NCBI GenBank assembly: GCA_963757065.1
Contig: CAVWQC010000002.1
Coordinates: forward strand, 62,001-126,000
DNA length: 64,000 bases
Reading direction: 5' to 3'
From: PNON01 sp963757065
GTDB lineage: Bacteria > Chloroflexota > Anaerolineae > Anaerolineales > Anaerolineaceae
Shown: positions 29,577 through 38,450 of the stretch, in pieces
How the letters are laid out: each line of letters opens with the position of its first letter
Position numbering within the stretch: position 1 is the first letter of the stretch
Translations under genes and position numbers: made by a program
Notes under the pieces: generated by a model
What the model was told of the DNA's origin: nothing
Databases searched by the model: none
What the model saw: only the letters and a program-made list of their open reading frames with translations

Positions 29577-29968
29577 TCTGCACCTCCAAACATCCGGAAT
29601 GCGAAGTACAGGCCAATGGCGATGGCAATTACAAATATAACCACCAGCATCCTTTTTTGGCTGCCAACGTTGTAACCGATACCAGTCAATGCTATTCGCA
29701 GTCCATTTATGCCATGCAGCATGACAGCAAAAACTACCAGGACCTCGCCAGCAACAATGATGGGATTATGCGCCAGGGCTGTAAAACCATCAAATGATTC
29801 TTTTCCCTGTGCCAGTTTTCCAAGCACGATCAGGTGCATGAATAGATACAGGGTTAAACCTAATCCTGCCAGTCTGTTAACGATGAAACCAATACTTCCT
29901 GTGCTTTTACCGCGTGGATCGATCCACCTTATCCAGTTCGATCTTTTTGGTGCGCCAATGTTTTTCAT
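29573..29968 (-). CDS. sdhC: SdhC-type cytochrome b membrane subunit
   Basis: A 131-residue protein with three membrane helices after a hydrophilic N-terminus. FIVNRLAGLGLTLYLFMHL in helix 1 is the classical SdhC signature (Arg near the start of the helix, His at its end), and VMLHGINGLRIAL in helix 2 carries the second heme-type His. It starts 2 bp after sdhB and overlaps sdhD. With SdhD it should form the heme b and quinone site of the complex in the cytoplasmic membrane. Confidence 0.88.
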   Translation of the reverse strand: MKNIGAPKRSNWIRWIDPRGKSTGSIGFIVNRLAGLGLTLYLFMHLIVLGKLAQGKESFDGFTALAHNPIIVAGEVLVVFAVMLHGINGLRIALTGIGYNVGSQKRMLVVIFVIAIAIGLYFAFRMFGGAE

Positions 29969-29970
29969 GT

Positions 29971-30721
29971 TTATTTTCCTCCTTCAGGCGTTGCCTTGCC
30001 AAAAAGATGCTGTAGTCTGGATGAGATTGTCATCTTACGTAAGTCCATTATTCGCCAGCCTGGTTCAAAATTCGAGGGACAAACTTCAGAACATTCAAAA
30101 GCGGAGTGGCAGCGCCAGACACCATCCTGATTGTCTGTCATTGTTACCGTGCTTCTTGTCTTCATAACGGGCTTTCGCTTGATTTGCACCTAAAGCCGCC
30201 GGACCCATATACTCCAACGAGGTTGAACTGGCCGGGCATGCACTGATGCACAATCCACATTCAAGACAGTCAACCAGCCTTTCCATTCCGGATTCTGAGT
30301 GTTTCTTATCTGGTTGAATTCCTTTATCCACCGGTTGGTTATTAACTGGTTGTACCTGGTTGTAATCCACATCATCGAGATTACGGAAGAACTGTCCCAT
30401 ATCGACAGCCAGGTCACTGATGATCGGCATGTTTCGTAGTGGTTCGACTACGATCTTTCCGCCATCATGTGTGACATCCCGGATCAAAGTAATACAAGTC
30501 AATTTCTCGCGATGGTTGACCCGCATTCCGCATGCCCCACAGGCTGAATGATGGCAGGCATGTCGGTATACAAGGCTGCGATCGTGGTATGCCCAGATTT
30601 TTTCAATTCCGTCCAAAACATATTCGTCTGGATTGATTTCCAGCTCAAAATCCTGGAAACCTGGCTTCTCGTCAGCTTTCTGACGGTATACAGTAAAAGT
30701 AACTTTCCATTTTTCGCTCAA
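29971..30721 (-). CDS. sdhB: SdhB-type iron-sulfur subunit (one frameshift)
   Basis: It carries the electron wire of succinate dehydrogenase/fumarate reductase-type complexes. The N-terminal [2Fe-2S] site is CHHSACGACGMRVN with a distal LTC. The C-terminal clusters are CLECGLCISACPA ([4Fe-4S]) and CHSAFECSEVCP ([3Fe-4S] plus shared ligands). Joined length is about 249 residues. The frame changes near 30150 (one extra base in the A-rich GACAAGAAGC). I start at the TTG at 30721, which has AGGG 6 bases upstream and lies 13 bp after glpA; the longer open frame to 30868 overlaps glpA and has no family sequence. No sdhA is present; glpA precedes it. Confidence 0.9.
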
Positions 30722-30734
30722 AGTGCACCCTCGC

Positions 30735-31898
30735 TCACTGTTGATAATACTTTCGATATGAAACCAAAGGTTGATTTTTTGTCTGGCATTCGATGGACAA
30801 ACCGAATTTTTTACACACCAGATCTGCAGTTTTTTCAGCCATTCCTCTGGATGTAGTAGCTTTGCCACCGATGATGCTGATCAACCCGCCGACTTTGTCG
30901 GATTCTTCATGATCATAGCATTTGAATGTACGTGCTATACTGCGCGCTTCCATTCCTGCTCCGATCAAAGGCCGGCTGGACATAAATACTCCCCGAAATG
31001 GTGTGTTCTTGATTTCTGGTAGCAATTCAGATCCACGGTCAACCATCATTTGGATCTGTTCCTCGTTGATCGGTATATAGTCCACATCTTCGATCTCAAA
31101 GGATGTCGTCCCAATGACAGCCATTCTACGCTGTGGAAGAACAATATCTCCATCATCAGGAACATTCAACCGGTTAATAGTTGTGTTTGTCAATCTTTTT
31201 GCTACAGTCACCATGATACCTGGAGTGGGTTTCACAGGTACATGGATATTTGCCATCTTCGCTATTTTTCCAGCCCAGGCTCCGGTGGCATTGATCACCA
31301 TGTCTGCTTCGAAATTTACTTTTTTATTATTCGTCCGGTTCCAGGTTTTGATTCCGGTGACTTTTTTGGAATTATCCAATACGATCTCTTCCACTTCGTG
31401 GTATGGGTAGAATTTCGCTCCATATTTTTGGGCAGATGCAGCAAACGCAAATGCCAATCGAAGTGGTTCAAATGTCCCATCCGGGACGGAATATGCTTTG
31501 ATAACCTTGGGGTTGATGTGTGGTTCTGCTTTGAGGAGATCAGATACGCTAATTTCCTTAGTCGGAATTCCACACGCTGCTGCTCCTTCAAGGAATTTCT
31601 GGCTATATTCAACGTCTGAATCATTTAAGCCAATAAAGTAACCACCGTTCGGTTCTATGCACTGACTGGCAATTTTCCTCAGGATTGTATTTTCTTCTAT
31701 GCACTCGATCGCGGATTCCCTATCGTTGACACAGTACCTGCCGCCACTGTGCAATAAACCATGTGTCCTCCCCGACGTGCCGGATACAAGTTCCCCCCGC
31801 TCCACAACTGTTACCGCAAATCCTCTTAGGGCAAGGTCATATGCGGTAGCAACTCCGGTAAAACCGGCGCCAATAATTAATACCGTTGGTTTATTCAT
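30735..31898 (-). CDS. glpA: GlpA-type glycerol-3-phosphate dehydrogenase flavoprotein, short form
   Basis: An FAD enzyme oxidising sn-glycerol 3-phosphate to dihydroxyacetone phosphate. The FAD motif is IGAGFTGVATAYDLA. SGRTHGLLHSGGRYCVNDRE and the following ECIEENTILRKIA closely resemble E. coli GlpA, and GGKATTSRGMAEKTAD is the family C-terminal block. At 387 residues it lacks the roughly 150-residue Cys-rich C-terminal domain of GlpA. No glpB or glpC follows; sdhBCD-type genes do. The ATG at 31898 overlaps the glpK stop (ATGAATAA), so I reject an in-frame upstream start at 31922 inside glpK. The inferred role is the substrate-oxidising head of a membrane complex. Confidence 0.88.
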   Translation of the reverse strand: MNKPTVLIIGAGFTGVATAYDLALRGFAVTVVERGELVSGTSGRTHGLLHSGGRYCVNDRESAIECIEENTILRKIASQCIEPNGGYFIGLNDSDVEYSQKFLEGAAACGIPTKEISVSDLLKAEPHINPKVIKAYSVPDGTFEPLRLAFAFAASAQKYGAKFYPYHEVEEIVLDNSKKVTGIKTWNRTNNKKVNFEADMVINATGAWAGKIAKMANIHVPVKPTPGIMVTVAKRLTNTTINRLNVPDDGDIVLPQRRMAVIGTTSFEIEDVDYIPINEEQIQMMVDRGSELLPEIKNTPFRGVFMSSRPLIGAGMEARSIARTFKCYDHEESDKVGGLISIIGGKATTSRGMAEKTADLVCKKFGLSIECQTKNQPLVSYRKYYQQ

Positions 31899-33414
31899 TA
31901 CCCATCCGTTCCGGTGGTTCATCCACCCAATTGAAAGATTTTTTTACGGCTTTTTTCCATCTTGAAATTCTCTGGTCTACACTCCTTTTGTCCATATTAG
32001 GCTGCCACTCATGGTCTTTTATCCAATTCTGTTTCAAGTCTGATATTCCAGACCAATAACCAACTGCCAATCCGGCTCCGTAAGCTGCCCCCAGAGCGGT
32101 CGTTTCTGCGATGCTTGGCCGAATGACTGGGACCTGCAATATGTCTGCCTGGAACTGCATCAGCAGTCCATTATATACCATTCCGCCATCAACTTTTAAG
32201 GCAGTTAACCGCACCCCGGAATCAATTTCCATGGCATCGATTACCTCTTTAGTTTGAAAAGCGGTAGCTTCCAGCGCAGCTCTGGCAATATGACCTGAAT
32301 TAACAAACCTGGTCAATCCCACAATAACCCCGCGTGCATCACTTCGCCAATATGGGGCAAACAACCCCGAAAACGCTGGAACGAAATAAACATCACCGTT
32401 ATCCTCGACTGTCCTTGCCAGAGTTTCTACCTCTTTGGAGGTCGAGATGATCTTTAAATTATCACGCAGCCATTGCACCAGTGAACCGGTTACTGCGATC
32501 GATCCTTCCAAACAAAACACAGCTGGTTCATCGCCGATCTTATAGCCCACCGTTGTGAGCAGCCCATTTTTTGATACTACCGCCTTTTCACCAGTATTCA
32601 TCAGCATAAAACAACCGGTGCCGTAAGTATTTTTTACTTCACCCGCTTCAAAACAGGTTTGCCCAAATAATGCTGCCTGTTGGTCGCCAAAATCACTGGC
32701 CACCGGGATACCCACAAATGGATCTTTCGATTCTCCATAAACCATTGCTGATGGCATTATTTTGGGCAGGATGCTCTCAGGAATACCAAAAGTTGCAAGG
32801 ATTTCTTGATCCCATTCCAGTGTGGAGAGATCCATCAACATCGTTCTGGAGGCATTGGTTACGTCGGTAATATGCAATCCCCCGTTCACTCCTCCCGTCA
32901 AGTTCCAGATTATCCAGGAATCAGCATTGCCAAAGTAAAGGTCGCCATTTTCAGCAGCTTCCTTTACGCCTGGCATGTTTTCAAAAAGCCAGGTGATCTT
33001 TGGTCCTGAAAAATACGTCGCTAGAGGGAGACCTGTTTTTTCCCTAAATCGATCATTGCCCCCCTCAAGCGCAAATTTGTTGCAGAGAATGTCTGTGCGT
33101 GTATCCTGCCAAACGATAGCATTGCATAACGGTTTACCGGTCTTTTTATTCCAAAGGAATGTTGTTTCCCTTTGATTGGTAACTCCAAAAGCATTAATAC
33201 GTTTTTCTGGAAGTCCGGATTTATGGACAGCATCAATAATCACTTCTCGAGTATTTTTCCAAATTTCCAGAGGGTCGTGTTCCACCCAGCCTGGTTTTGG
33301 AAATATTTGGGTGTGTTCTTTTTGACTAACTGAAATTATTTTCCCGCTATGGTCAAAAAGAATGCATCTTGTGCTGGTTGTTCCTTGATCGATTGCAGCA
33401 ATTATTCCATCCAT
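31891..33414 (-). CDS. glpK: Glycerol kinase
   Basis: It phosphorylates glycerol with ATP to sn-glycerol 3-phosphate. The 507 residues are full length and intact. The N-terminal phosphate motif is AIDQGTTSTRCILFD, KPGWVEHDPLEIW follows at about residue 44, and the FGGY signature region contains GLFAPYWRSDARGVIVGLTR. The C-terminal ALKVDGGMVYNGLLMQFQAD and ETTALGAAYGAG complete the family pattern. It lies 21 bp after fmt and overlaps glpA by 8 bp, so kinase and dehydrogenase are translated together. No glpF is present in the window. Confidence 0.97.
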   Translation of the reverse strand: MDGIIAAIDQGTTSTRCILFDHSGKIISVSQKEHTQIFPKPGWVEHDPLEIWKNTREVIIDAVHKSGLPEKRINAFGVTNQRETTFLWNKKTGKPLCNAIVWQDTRTDILCNKFALEGGNDRFREKTGLPLATYFSGPKITWLFENMPGVKEAAENGDLYFGNADSWIIWNLTGGVNGGLHITDVTNASRTMLMDLSTLEWDQEILATFGIPESILPKIMPSAMVYGESKDPFVGIPVASDFGDQQAALFGQTCFEAGEVKNTYGTGCFMLMNTGEKAVVSKNGLLTTVGYKIGDEPAVFCLEGSIAVTGSLVQWLRDNLKIISTSKEVETLARTVEDNGDVYFVPAFSGLFAPYWRSDARGVIVGLTRFVNSGHIARAALEATAFQTKEVIDAMEIDSGVRLTALKVDGGMVYNGLLMQFQADILQVPVIRPSIAETTALGAAYGAGLAVGYWSGISDLKQNWIKDHEWQPNMDKRSVDQRISRWKKAVKKSFNWVDEPPERMGNE

Positions 33415-33435
33415 CGTCCACCCCGAAATTACTAA

Positions 33436-34359
33436 TTAATTGAGATTATCACCCCATGCACGATTACCTTGTAAGTAAGACTTACCGTCCACAGGTTTTT
33501 TACCGGGTACTTGCACCACTTTCATTACGAATAAACCTTCAGATGTTGCAACCGAAGGGTAGTTTTTGTATATATATTGATTCCCAACAGGTTTTTTTAC
33601 GGACTTTATTGCTTCGGCTTTATGCACAAGTATACTTGTTCCATCCATCTCCAACCTGGAAACCGGCCATGGTTGATAAGCACGAACTTTTCGACACAAT
33701 AACTCAGCCGATTCATTTATATCGAGGATTGCATCTTCCTTACGGATCATTCCTGCGTAGGTGGCATCCTTTTCATTTTGATGGATCAAAGGGATTCTTC
33801 CGATAAAATAATCTGGCAGGGTCTTGATCAGCAAATCCGCGCCAATTTTTGACAACCTGTCAGATAACTCACCTGTCGTTTCGTCTGGATCAATTTGTAC
33901 AGTTTGTTGGGTGAGAAAGTCGCCGGTATCAATACCTTCGTCCAATTTCATGATAGAAATACCTGTAACTTCATCACCTGCAATGATGGCTGCCTGAATG
34001 GGGGCCGCCCCGCGCCAACGGGGCAATAAACTGGCATGCACATTGATTAGGCCGAACTTGGGAATTTCCAGGATATTTTTGCGAAAGATCTGGCCAAAAG
34101 CTGCCACGATGTAAACATCTGCGTTCCATGTTAGTAGTTGTTCCACTACTCCGGGATCTTTTAATCGGTTGGGTTGAAGGATCGGCAGGTTATAATCCTG
34201 TGCCATTACTTTTACTGGTGAGGGGGTGATCACCTTACCGCGCCCTGCAGGACGGTCAGGTTGTGTCACTACTCCAACAATATTGTATTCTTTGTGTATT
34301 GAAACAAGGGAGGGTATTGCAAATTCCGGAGATCCAAAGAATACAACTTTCATTGACAT
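33436..34359 (-). CDS. fmt: Methionyl-tRNA formyltransferase
   Basis: It transfers a formyl group from 10-formyl-tetrahydrofolate to initiator Met-tRNA. The 307 residues are typical. The N-terminal Rossmann fold reads VVFFGSPEFAIPSL. The active-site region is NVHASLLPRWRGAAPIQAAI with the Asn-His-Asp triad completed by KLDEGIDTGDF. A C-terminal OB-like domain (RAYQPWPVS) binds tRNA. It is the first gene of a ten-gene minus-strand run down to proA. Start at 34359 (or an ATG 6 bases on); no strong ribosome site is visible, but TGCTAAAAT at about 34366-34374 could be an extended -10 box. Confidence 0.96.
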   Translation of the reverse strand: MSMKVVFFGSPEFAIPSLVSIHKEYNIVGVVTQPDRPAGRGKVITPSPVKVMAQDYNLPILQPNRLKDPGVVEQLLTWNADVYIVAAFGQIFRKNILEIPKFGLINVHASLLPRWRGAAPIQAAIIAGDEVTGISIMKLDEGIDTGDFLTQQTVQIDPDETTGELSDRLSKIGADLLIKTLPDYFIGRIPLIHQNEKDATYAGMIRKEDAILDINESAELLCRKVRAYQPWPVSRLEMDGTSILVHKAEAIKSVKKPVGNQYIYKNYPSVATSEGLFVMKVVQVPGKKPVDGKSYLQGNRAWGDNLN

Positions 34360-34412
34360 TGGGATATTTTAGCATAACTCTATGCAAGATAAGGTAATAT
34401 TTGATAATAAAC

Positions 34413-34440
34413 TTGCCATCTGAATATTTTGCTGTACAAT
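34413..34440 (+). promoter_or_regulatory. Sigma-70-type promoter of the DUF4870-like gene
   Basis: TTGCCA (34413-34418) and TACAAT (34435-34440) are separated by 16 bp, followed by a short leader with a GGAGG ribosome site. Confidence 0.75.
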
Positions 34441-34467
34441 AAATGTAAACATATTATGGAGGATAAA

Positions 34468-34797
34468 ATGACAACTGTTCCACCTGCTGATGTTACTAGT
34501 GATGATAAGCTTTGGTCTTTGCTCTCCTACATCTTTGCTCCCCTTGTAGGTCTGATTCTTTTACTTATGGAAGATAAAAAATCACGTCCCTTTATCAAAT
34601 ATCATGCAGTTTGTTCCCTCGTTCTTGGTGTAGTTGCGATTGTATTCTATGTTGTTCTTGGTTGGATAATCGTTGGCTTATGCGTTGGTGGACTCGTTTG
34701 GGCATATGGTATTTATGTTGGTATCAAAGCTTATAACGGCGAAATGGTCAATATCCCGCTTGTAACAGATTTTGTACATAAACAGGGCTGGGCATAA
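34468..34797 (+). CDS. DUF4870-like small membrane protein
   Basis: A 109-residue protein with three or four membrane helices: LLSYIFAPLVGLILLLM, a loop with KKSRPFIKYHAVCSL, then VVAIVFYVVLGWIIVGL and a Gly-rich helix. DxxLWSLLSYIFAPLVGL at the start and FIKYHA in the loop are the pattern of DUF4870/Tic20-like proteins, whose function is unknown. I place the start at the ATG at 34468 because of the GGAGG site 5 bases upstream; the open frame to 34429 is upstream of it and starts within the promoter. It is flanked by a good promoter and a strong terminator, so it is transcribed alone. Confidence 0.85.
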   Translation: MTTVPPADVTSDDKLWSLLSYIFAPLVGLILLLMEDKKSRPFIKYHAVCSLVLGVVAIVFYVVLGWIIVGLCVGGLVWAYGIYVGIKAYNGEMVNIPLVTDFVHKQGWA

Positions 34798-34807
34798 ATA
34801 AGTGATT

Positions 34808-34846
34808 AACAAAACTGCCAGATAAGCATCTGGCAGTTTTGTTATT
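34808..34846. terminator. Strong bidirectional terminator
   Basis: A 15-bp perfect stem, AACAAAACTGCCAGA with its complement (34808-34822, 34829-34843) and a 6-nt loop, has T-runs in both directions between convergent genes. Confidence 0.9.
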
Positions 34847-34869
34847 TAAGCTAGCAAAATTATTACCTA

Positions 34870-36690
34870 TTAATTCAGGCTGACAACTTCTCCTGGAATG
34901 TAAAATTGCCGTTTATAAAGATCGGCATATATTCCCCCAGACTTGATTAACCCATCATGGGTTCCACGCTCCACTATTCTTCCATCTTCGATCACGATCA
35001 CCTGATTTGCATTGCGTACTGTCGATAACCTGTGAGCTATGACAAAACTGGTTCTTCCGACCAGCAAAGCATTTAATGCCTTCTGGATCAGGCTTTCGGT
35101 CCGGGTGTCGATACTGGCTGTGGCTTCATCCAAAATGAGTATTCTCGGATCCGCAAGCACAGCTCTGGCAATGGATATTAGCTGCCTTTGTCCCTGGCTG
35201 AGCAGTTTTCCCCGTTCTCCCACTTCTGTCTTATAACCATCCGGCAGCTTATCAATGAATTGATCTGCGTTTGCCGCCATCGCTGCTTGTTTAATTTCTT
35301 CATCACTTGCAGTTAACCTGCCATACTTTATATTATCTGCTATGGAGCCAGAAAATAGGAACGGTTCCTGTGTGACGATTCCCATCTTTGACCGCAAGCT
35401 TTTTTGTTTGATATCCTTCAAATTATTTCCGTCGACAAGGATTGCACCTTCGGACGGATCATAAAATCTTGCCAGTAGGCTAACCAGGGTTGTTTTACCC
35501 GCTCCAGTGCTCCCTACGACTGCCACAGTTTCGCCGGGATTTACAGTCAGATTGATATCCTTTAAAACATGCTGATCCTCTTCATAAGCAAAACACACAT
35601 CTTTGAATTCCACTTTTCCATTGATCTTTAGCAGATCAACGGCATGATTTTTATCCTCAACAGTCGCATCGATATCCATTAAGCTGAAAACCCTCTCCGC
35701 TGCAGCAAATGCAGATTGGGCAGTCGTCCATAACTGGGCAACCTGTTGTATTGGCCGGAAAAAGTTTTGTACATATTGTAGGAAGGCAACCACCACTCCT
35801 ATGGAGATGCTGTTATTGATCACGAGGACGCCGCCCAAACCTGCAACCAGTGCTAAGTCAAGAGTGATCAATACATCCATCGCCGGGTTAAAGGCAGAGG
35901 TTATAGCTGTCGCACTTACGTTTGCATCACGATTGGCTGCATTTCTTTCAGCAAACTTCTTAATATTCACATCAGAGCGATTAAATGCCTGGGCGACTTT
36001 AATGCCGCTGATCTCTTCTTCCATATTTGCCGAAACATCACCGATCGTTTCCCGGGTTTTGCGAAATGCGCTGCGGGCAAGCTGGGAGAAGAATTTAGTT
36101 GTGTACAACAATACTGGCACCATCACGATGACAGCCAAACCCAGTTTCCAGCTCACTAACAACATGGCTATACCAATACCGAGTAAAGCAAAAATGGACC
36201 CCACCATTTGGGTAAATGATTGACTGATAAAGTTGTTGATCACATCAATATCATTTACCAGGCGGCTCATCAATTCTCCGGCTTGTTTGCTTTCCAGGAA
36301 TTGCAGGGATAGGCTTTCTATTTTTTCAAAGACATTTTTTCGAAGTTCAGCCAAAATCTGTTGTCCGACTTTGGACATGATATATATCTGAGAACGGGTT
36401 GTCCAGGCTCCAATCAGAAATGTTGCTACCATGGCAATAAAAATATACCCAAGACCGGTTTGATCCCCAACAGAAATAAACTTATCGATCGCCAGACCGG
36501 TCAGAAATGGTCCAAGCCCCTGGGTTGCCGATGAGACCAGGATCATAACAAAAGCAATGGATACTTCTTTCTTATATGGAATTAAAGTTTTCAGTAACCT
36601 TTGTAATACTTTGGATGTATCTTTCGGTTTTTCATCTTCTTGAAATAATCTTCCACCAGGACCACCGGGTCTACCTCCACCATGCATCAT
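34870..36690 (-). CDS. ABC exporter half-transporter with consensus ATPase site (heterodimer subunit)
   Basis: A 606-residue permease-ATPase fusion: an N-terminal Gly/Pro-rich cytoplasmic start, six membrane helices (about residues 45-320) and a nucleotide-binding domain. Walker A is GSTGAGKTT, the signature is LSQGQRQL, and Walker B ends DEATASID with the catalytic Glu. The LSQGQ variant together with the partner's altered site is the pattern of heterodimeric exporters such as TM287/288 and BmrC/BmrD. Substrates are probably lipids or hydrophobic drugs. It overlaps the partner gene by 4 bp and is the last gene of the marR-type operon. Confidence 0.93.
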   Translation of the reverse strand: MMHGGGRPGGPGGRLFQEDEKPKDTSKVLQRLLKTLIPYKKEVSIAFVMILVSSATQGLGPFLTGLAIDKFISVGDQTGLGYIFIAMVATFLIGAWTTRSQIYIMSKVGQQILAELRKNVFEKIESLSLQFLESKQAGELMSRLVNDIDVINNFISQSFTQMVGSIFALLGIGIAMLLVSWKLGLAVIVMVPVLLYTTKFFSQLARSAFRKTRETIGDVSANMEEEISGIKVAQAFNRSDVNIKKFAERNAANRDANVSATAITSAFNPAMDVLITLDLALVAGLGGVLVINNSISIGVVVAFLQYVQNFFRPIQQVAQLWTTAQSAFAAAERVFSLMDIDATVEDKNHAVDLLKINGKVEFKDVCFAYEEDQHVLKDINLTVNPGETVAVVGSTGAGKTTLVSLLARFYDPSEGAILVDGNNLKDIKQKSLRSKMGIVTQEPFLFSGSIADNIKYGRLTASDEEIKQAAMAANADQFIDKLPDGYKTEVGERGKLLSQGQRQLISIARAVLADPRILILDEATASIDTRTESLIQKALNALLVGRTSFVIAHRLSTVRNANQVIVIEDGRIVERGTHDGLIKSGGIYADLYKRQFYIPGEVVSLN

Positions 36691-38450
36691 AGTGTCACCT
36701 CTTCTGTGGAAGAAATAAGTTCGGTATGACCACCCATTTGAGTCTCCAGAATTTCCGCATACAACTCACTGGTCTGCATTAATTCCTGATGTGTTCCTTC
36801 TGCAGCTATTTTGGCATCGTCCATCACAAGTATTTTGTCTGCATTTCTGACTGTACTAATCCTTTGAGCGATGACAAACGTCGTTCGGCCTTTCCGTAAT
36901 TCTTCTAAAGCCTGTTGGATAAGGAATTCTGTTTCTGAGTCTACAGAAGATGTACTATCATCCATGATCAGAATCCTCGGTTGTAGTAATAATGCCCTGG
37001 CTATGGCTATTCGCTGTTTTTGGCCACCAGATAGTCCCACCCCTCTTTCACCAATGATTGTTTCATATCCTTCCGGCATTTGACTGATGAAATCATCAGC
37101 CTGTGCAGCTTTTGCAGCAGATACTACTTCTGTTAATTCTGCTTCTGGTTTCCCATAAGCAATATTTTCCCTGATCGTACCTGCAAATAATGTTGTCTCC
37201 TGCAGAACCATACCGATTTGTCTTCGTAGTGAATCCAGCGTTACGTCTCGCACATCAATGCCATCAATTAGAACCTGCCCAGAACTGACATCGTAAAACC
37301 TGGGGATTAAATTGATGATCGATGATTTCCCTGATCCAGTCTGGCCAAGAATGGCAATAGTAGTGTTCGGCTCTGCAGTAAATGAAGCATTCTCGATCAC
37401 AAAACTATCTGAACCGGTATATTTAAAACATACATCCTTGAAAGTAACTTGTCCTACTACCGGTGGAAGGGTCAATGCATCTGGTTTATCCTCCACCTCA
37501 GATTTGGCATCCAGAATTTCAAAGATTCGCTCTGCCGATGCCTCTGCCCTGGACAATGAACTGGCAATAAAACCAAGCATGAATACTGGCATCAGGAAGT
37601 AACCCTGGTAACTTGTAAATGCTACGAGTTCTCCCAATGTGATCGATTCCTTTATAACCATCAATCCACCCACCCAAATGACAATAGCCGAGGCAAGGTT
37701 AGCCACAAAGAATGCAAGTGGAAAGAAGGTGGAAAAAGCATTGACCAACTTGATGTTTTCACTTTTATAGTCTTGGTTTCTCTCATCAAACCGCCCGATT
37801 TCGAATTCTTCCCGGGCAAAAGCTTTAACGATTCGAATTCCAGCCAGATTCTCCTGCAACACAGTGTTCACAGCCCCTAATTTCTGCTGAATGGTCCTTG
37901 ATAGGGGCATTACTTTTTTAATAAAAACCGAGAATAATACGCCGATCACAGGCAGCATGCCCAGGAATATCAAAGTCAATTTCCAATTCATGACGAATAA
38001 AATCGTTAGGGTACCAAAAAACATGATAAAGGCACTGGAAAGCTGAAGCAAACCATTTCCGGTAAACATTTTTACCAGTTCTACATCAGAGGTCATCCGG
38101 GTCATTAACTTTCCGGTTTGTGATTGGTCGTGATAAGTAAAGCTTAATTTCTGCAGCTTGGAAAATATCCGATTTCTCATTTCGTACGCGATACCTTGTG
38201 AAACCTTCTCTGCCCAGTATCCCTGTAAAAAATTGAAAATCCCCCTGCCAAGTGCAATTACTACTAATAAAACCGCTATCTGAACAATCGTCCCCATTAA
38301 CTTTTGGGAAATACCTTTGTCAATAAGGATTTTCAGTAGTTGTGGTGTGATCAGGTTGGCTGCATTTACTAAAATTAAGCTTATAAATGCTCCGATGGCC
38401 AATAATGTAAATGGCCGAATAAAACCAAATGCCCTCCGAATGCCCTTCAA
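36687..38450 (-). CDS. ABC exporter half-transporter with degenerate ATPase site (heterodimer subunit)
   Basis: A 587-residue permease-ATPase fusion with six membrane helices and a nucleotide-binding domain. Walker A is GQTGSGKSS and the signature is LSGGQKQRIAIARA. Walker B reads ILIMDDSTSSVD, so the catalytic Glu is Asp. That substitution is the mark of the degenerate-site subunit in heterodimeric exporters, which still binds ATP but hydrolyses poorly there. Its partner, with the normal Glu, follows with a 4-bp overlap. The MarR-type regulator gene overlaps it upstream by 4 bp. Confidence 0.93.
   Translation of the reverse strand: MKGIRRAFGFIRPFTLLAIGAFISLILVNAANLITPQLLKILIDKGISQKLMGTIVQIAVLLVVIALGRGIFNFLQGYWAEKVSQGIAYEMRNRIFSKLQKLSFTYHDQSQTGKLMTRMTSDVELVKMFTGNGLLQLSSAFIMFFGTLTILFVMNWKLTLIFLGMLPVIGVLFSVFIKKVMPLSRTIQQKLGAVNTVLQENLAGIRIVKAFAREEFEIGRFDERNQDYKSENIKLVNAFSTFFPLAFFVANLASAIVIWVGGLMVIKESITLGELVAFTSYQGYFLMPVFMLGFIASSLSRAEASAERIFEILDAKSEVEDKPDALTLPPVVGQVTFKDVCFKYTGSDSFVIENASFTAEPNTTIAILGQTGSGKSSIINLIPRFYDVSSGQVLIDGIDVRDVTLDSLRRQIGMVLQETTLFAGTIRENIAYGKPEAELTEVVSAAKAAQADDFISQMPEGYETIIGERGVGLSGGQKQRIAIARALLLQPRILIMDDSTSSVDSETEFLIQQALEELRKGRTTFVIAQRISTVRNADKILVMDDAKIAAEGTHQELMQTSELYAEILETQMGGHTELISSTEEVTL

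Noticed and set aside
29211..30721. Ordinary succinate dehydrogenase operon
   Set aside because: No sdhA occurs in the window and the adjacent flavoprotein has GlpA, not SdhA, signature sequence; reported instead as a hybrid.
30722..30868. N-terminal extension of sdhB
   Set aside because: It overlaps the 3' end of glpA in another frame and shows no SdhB sequence; the TTG at 30721 with AGGG upstream is the better start.
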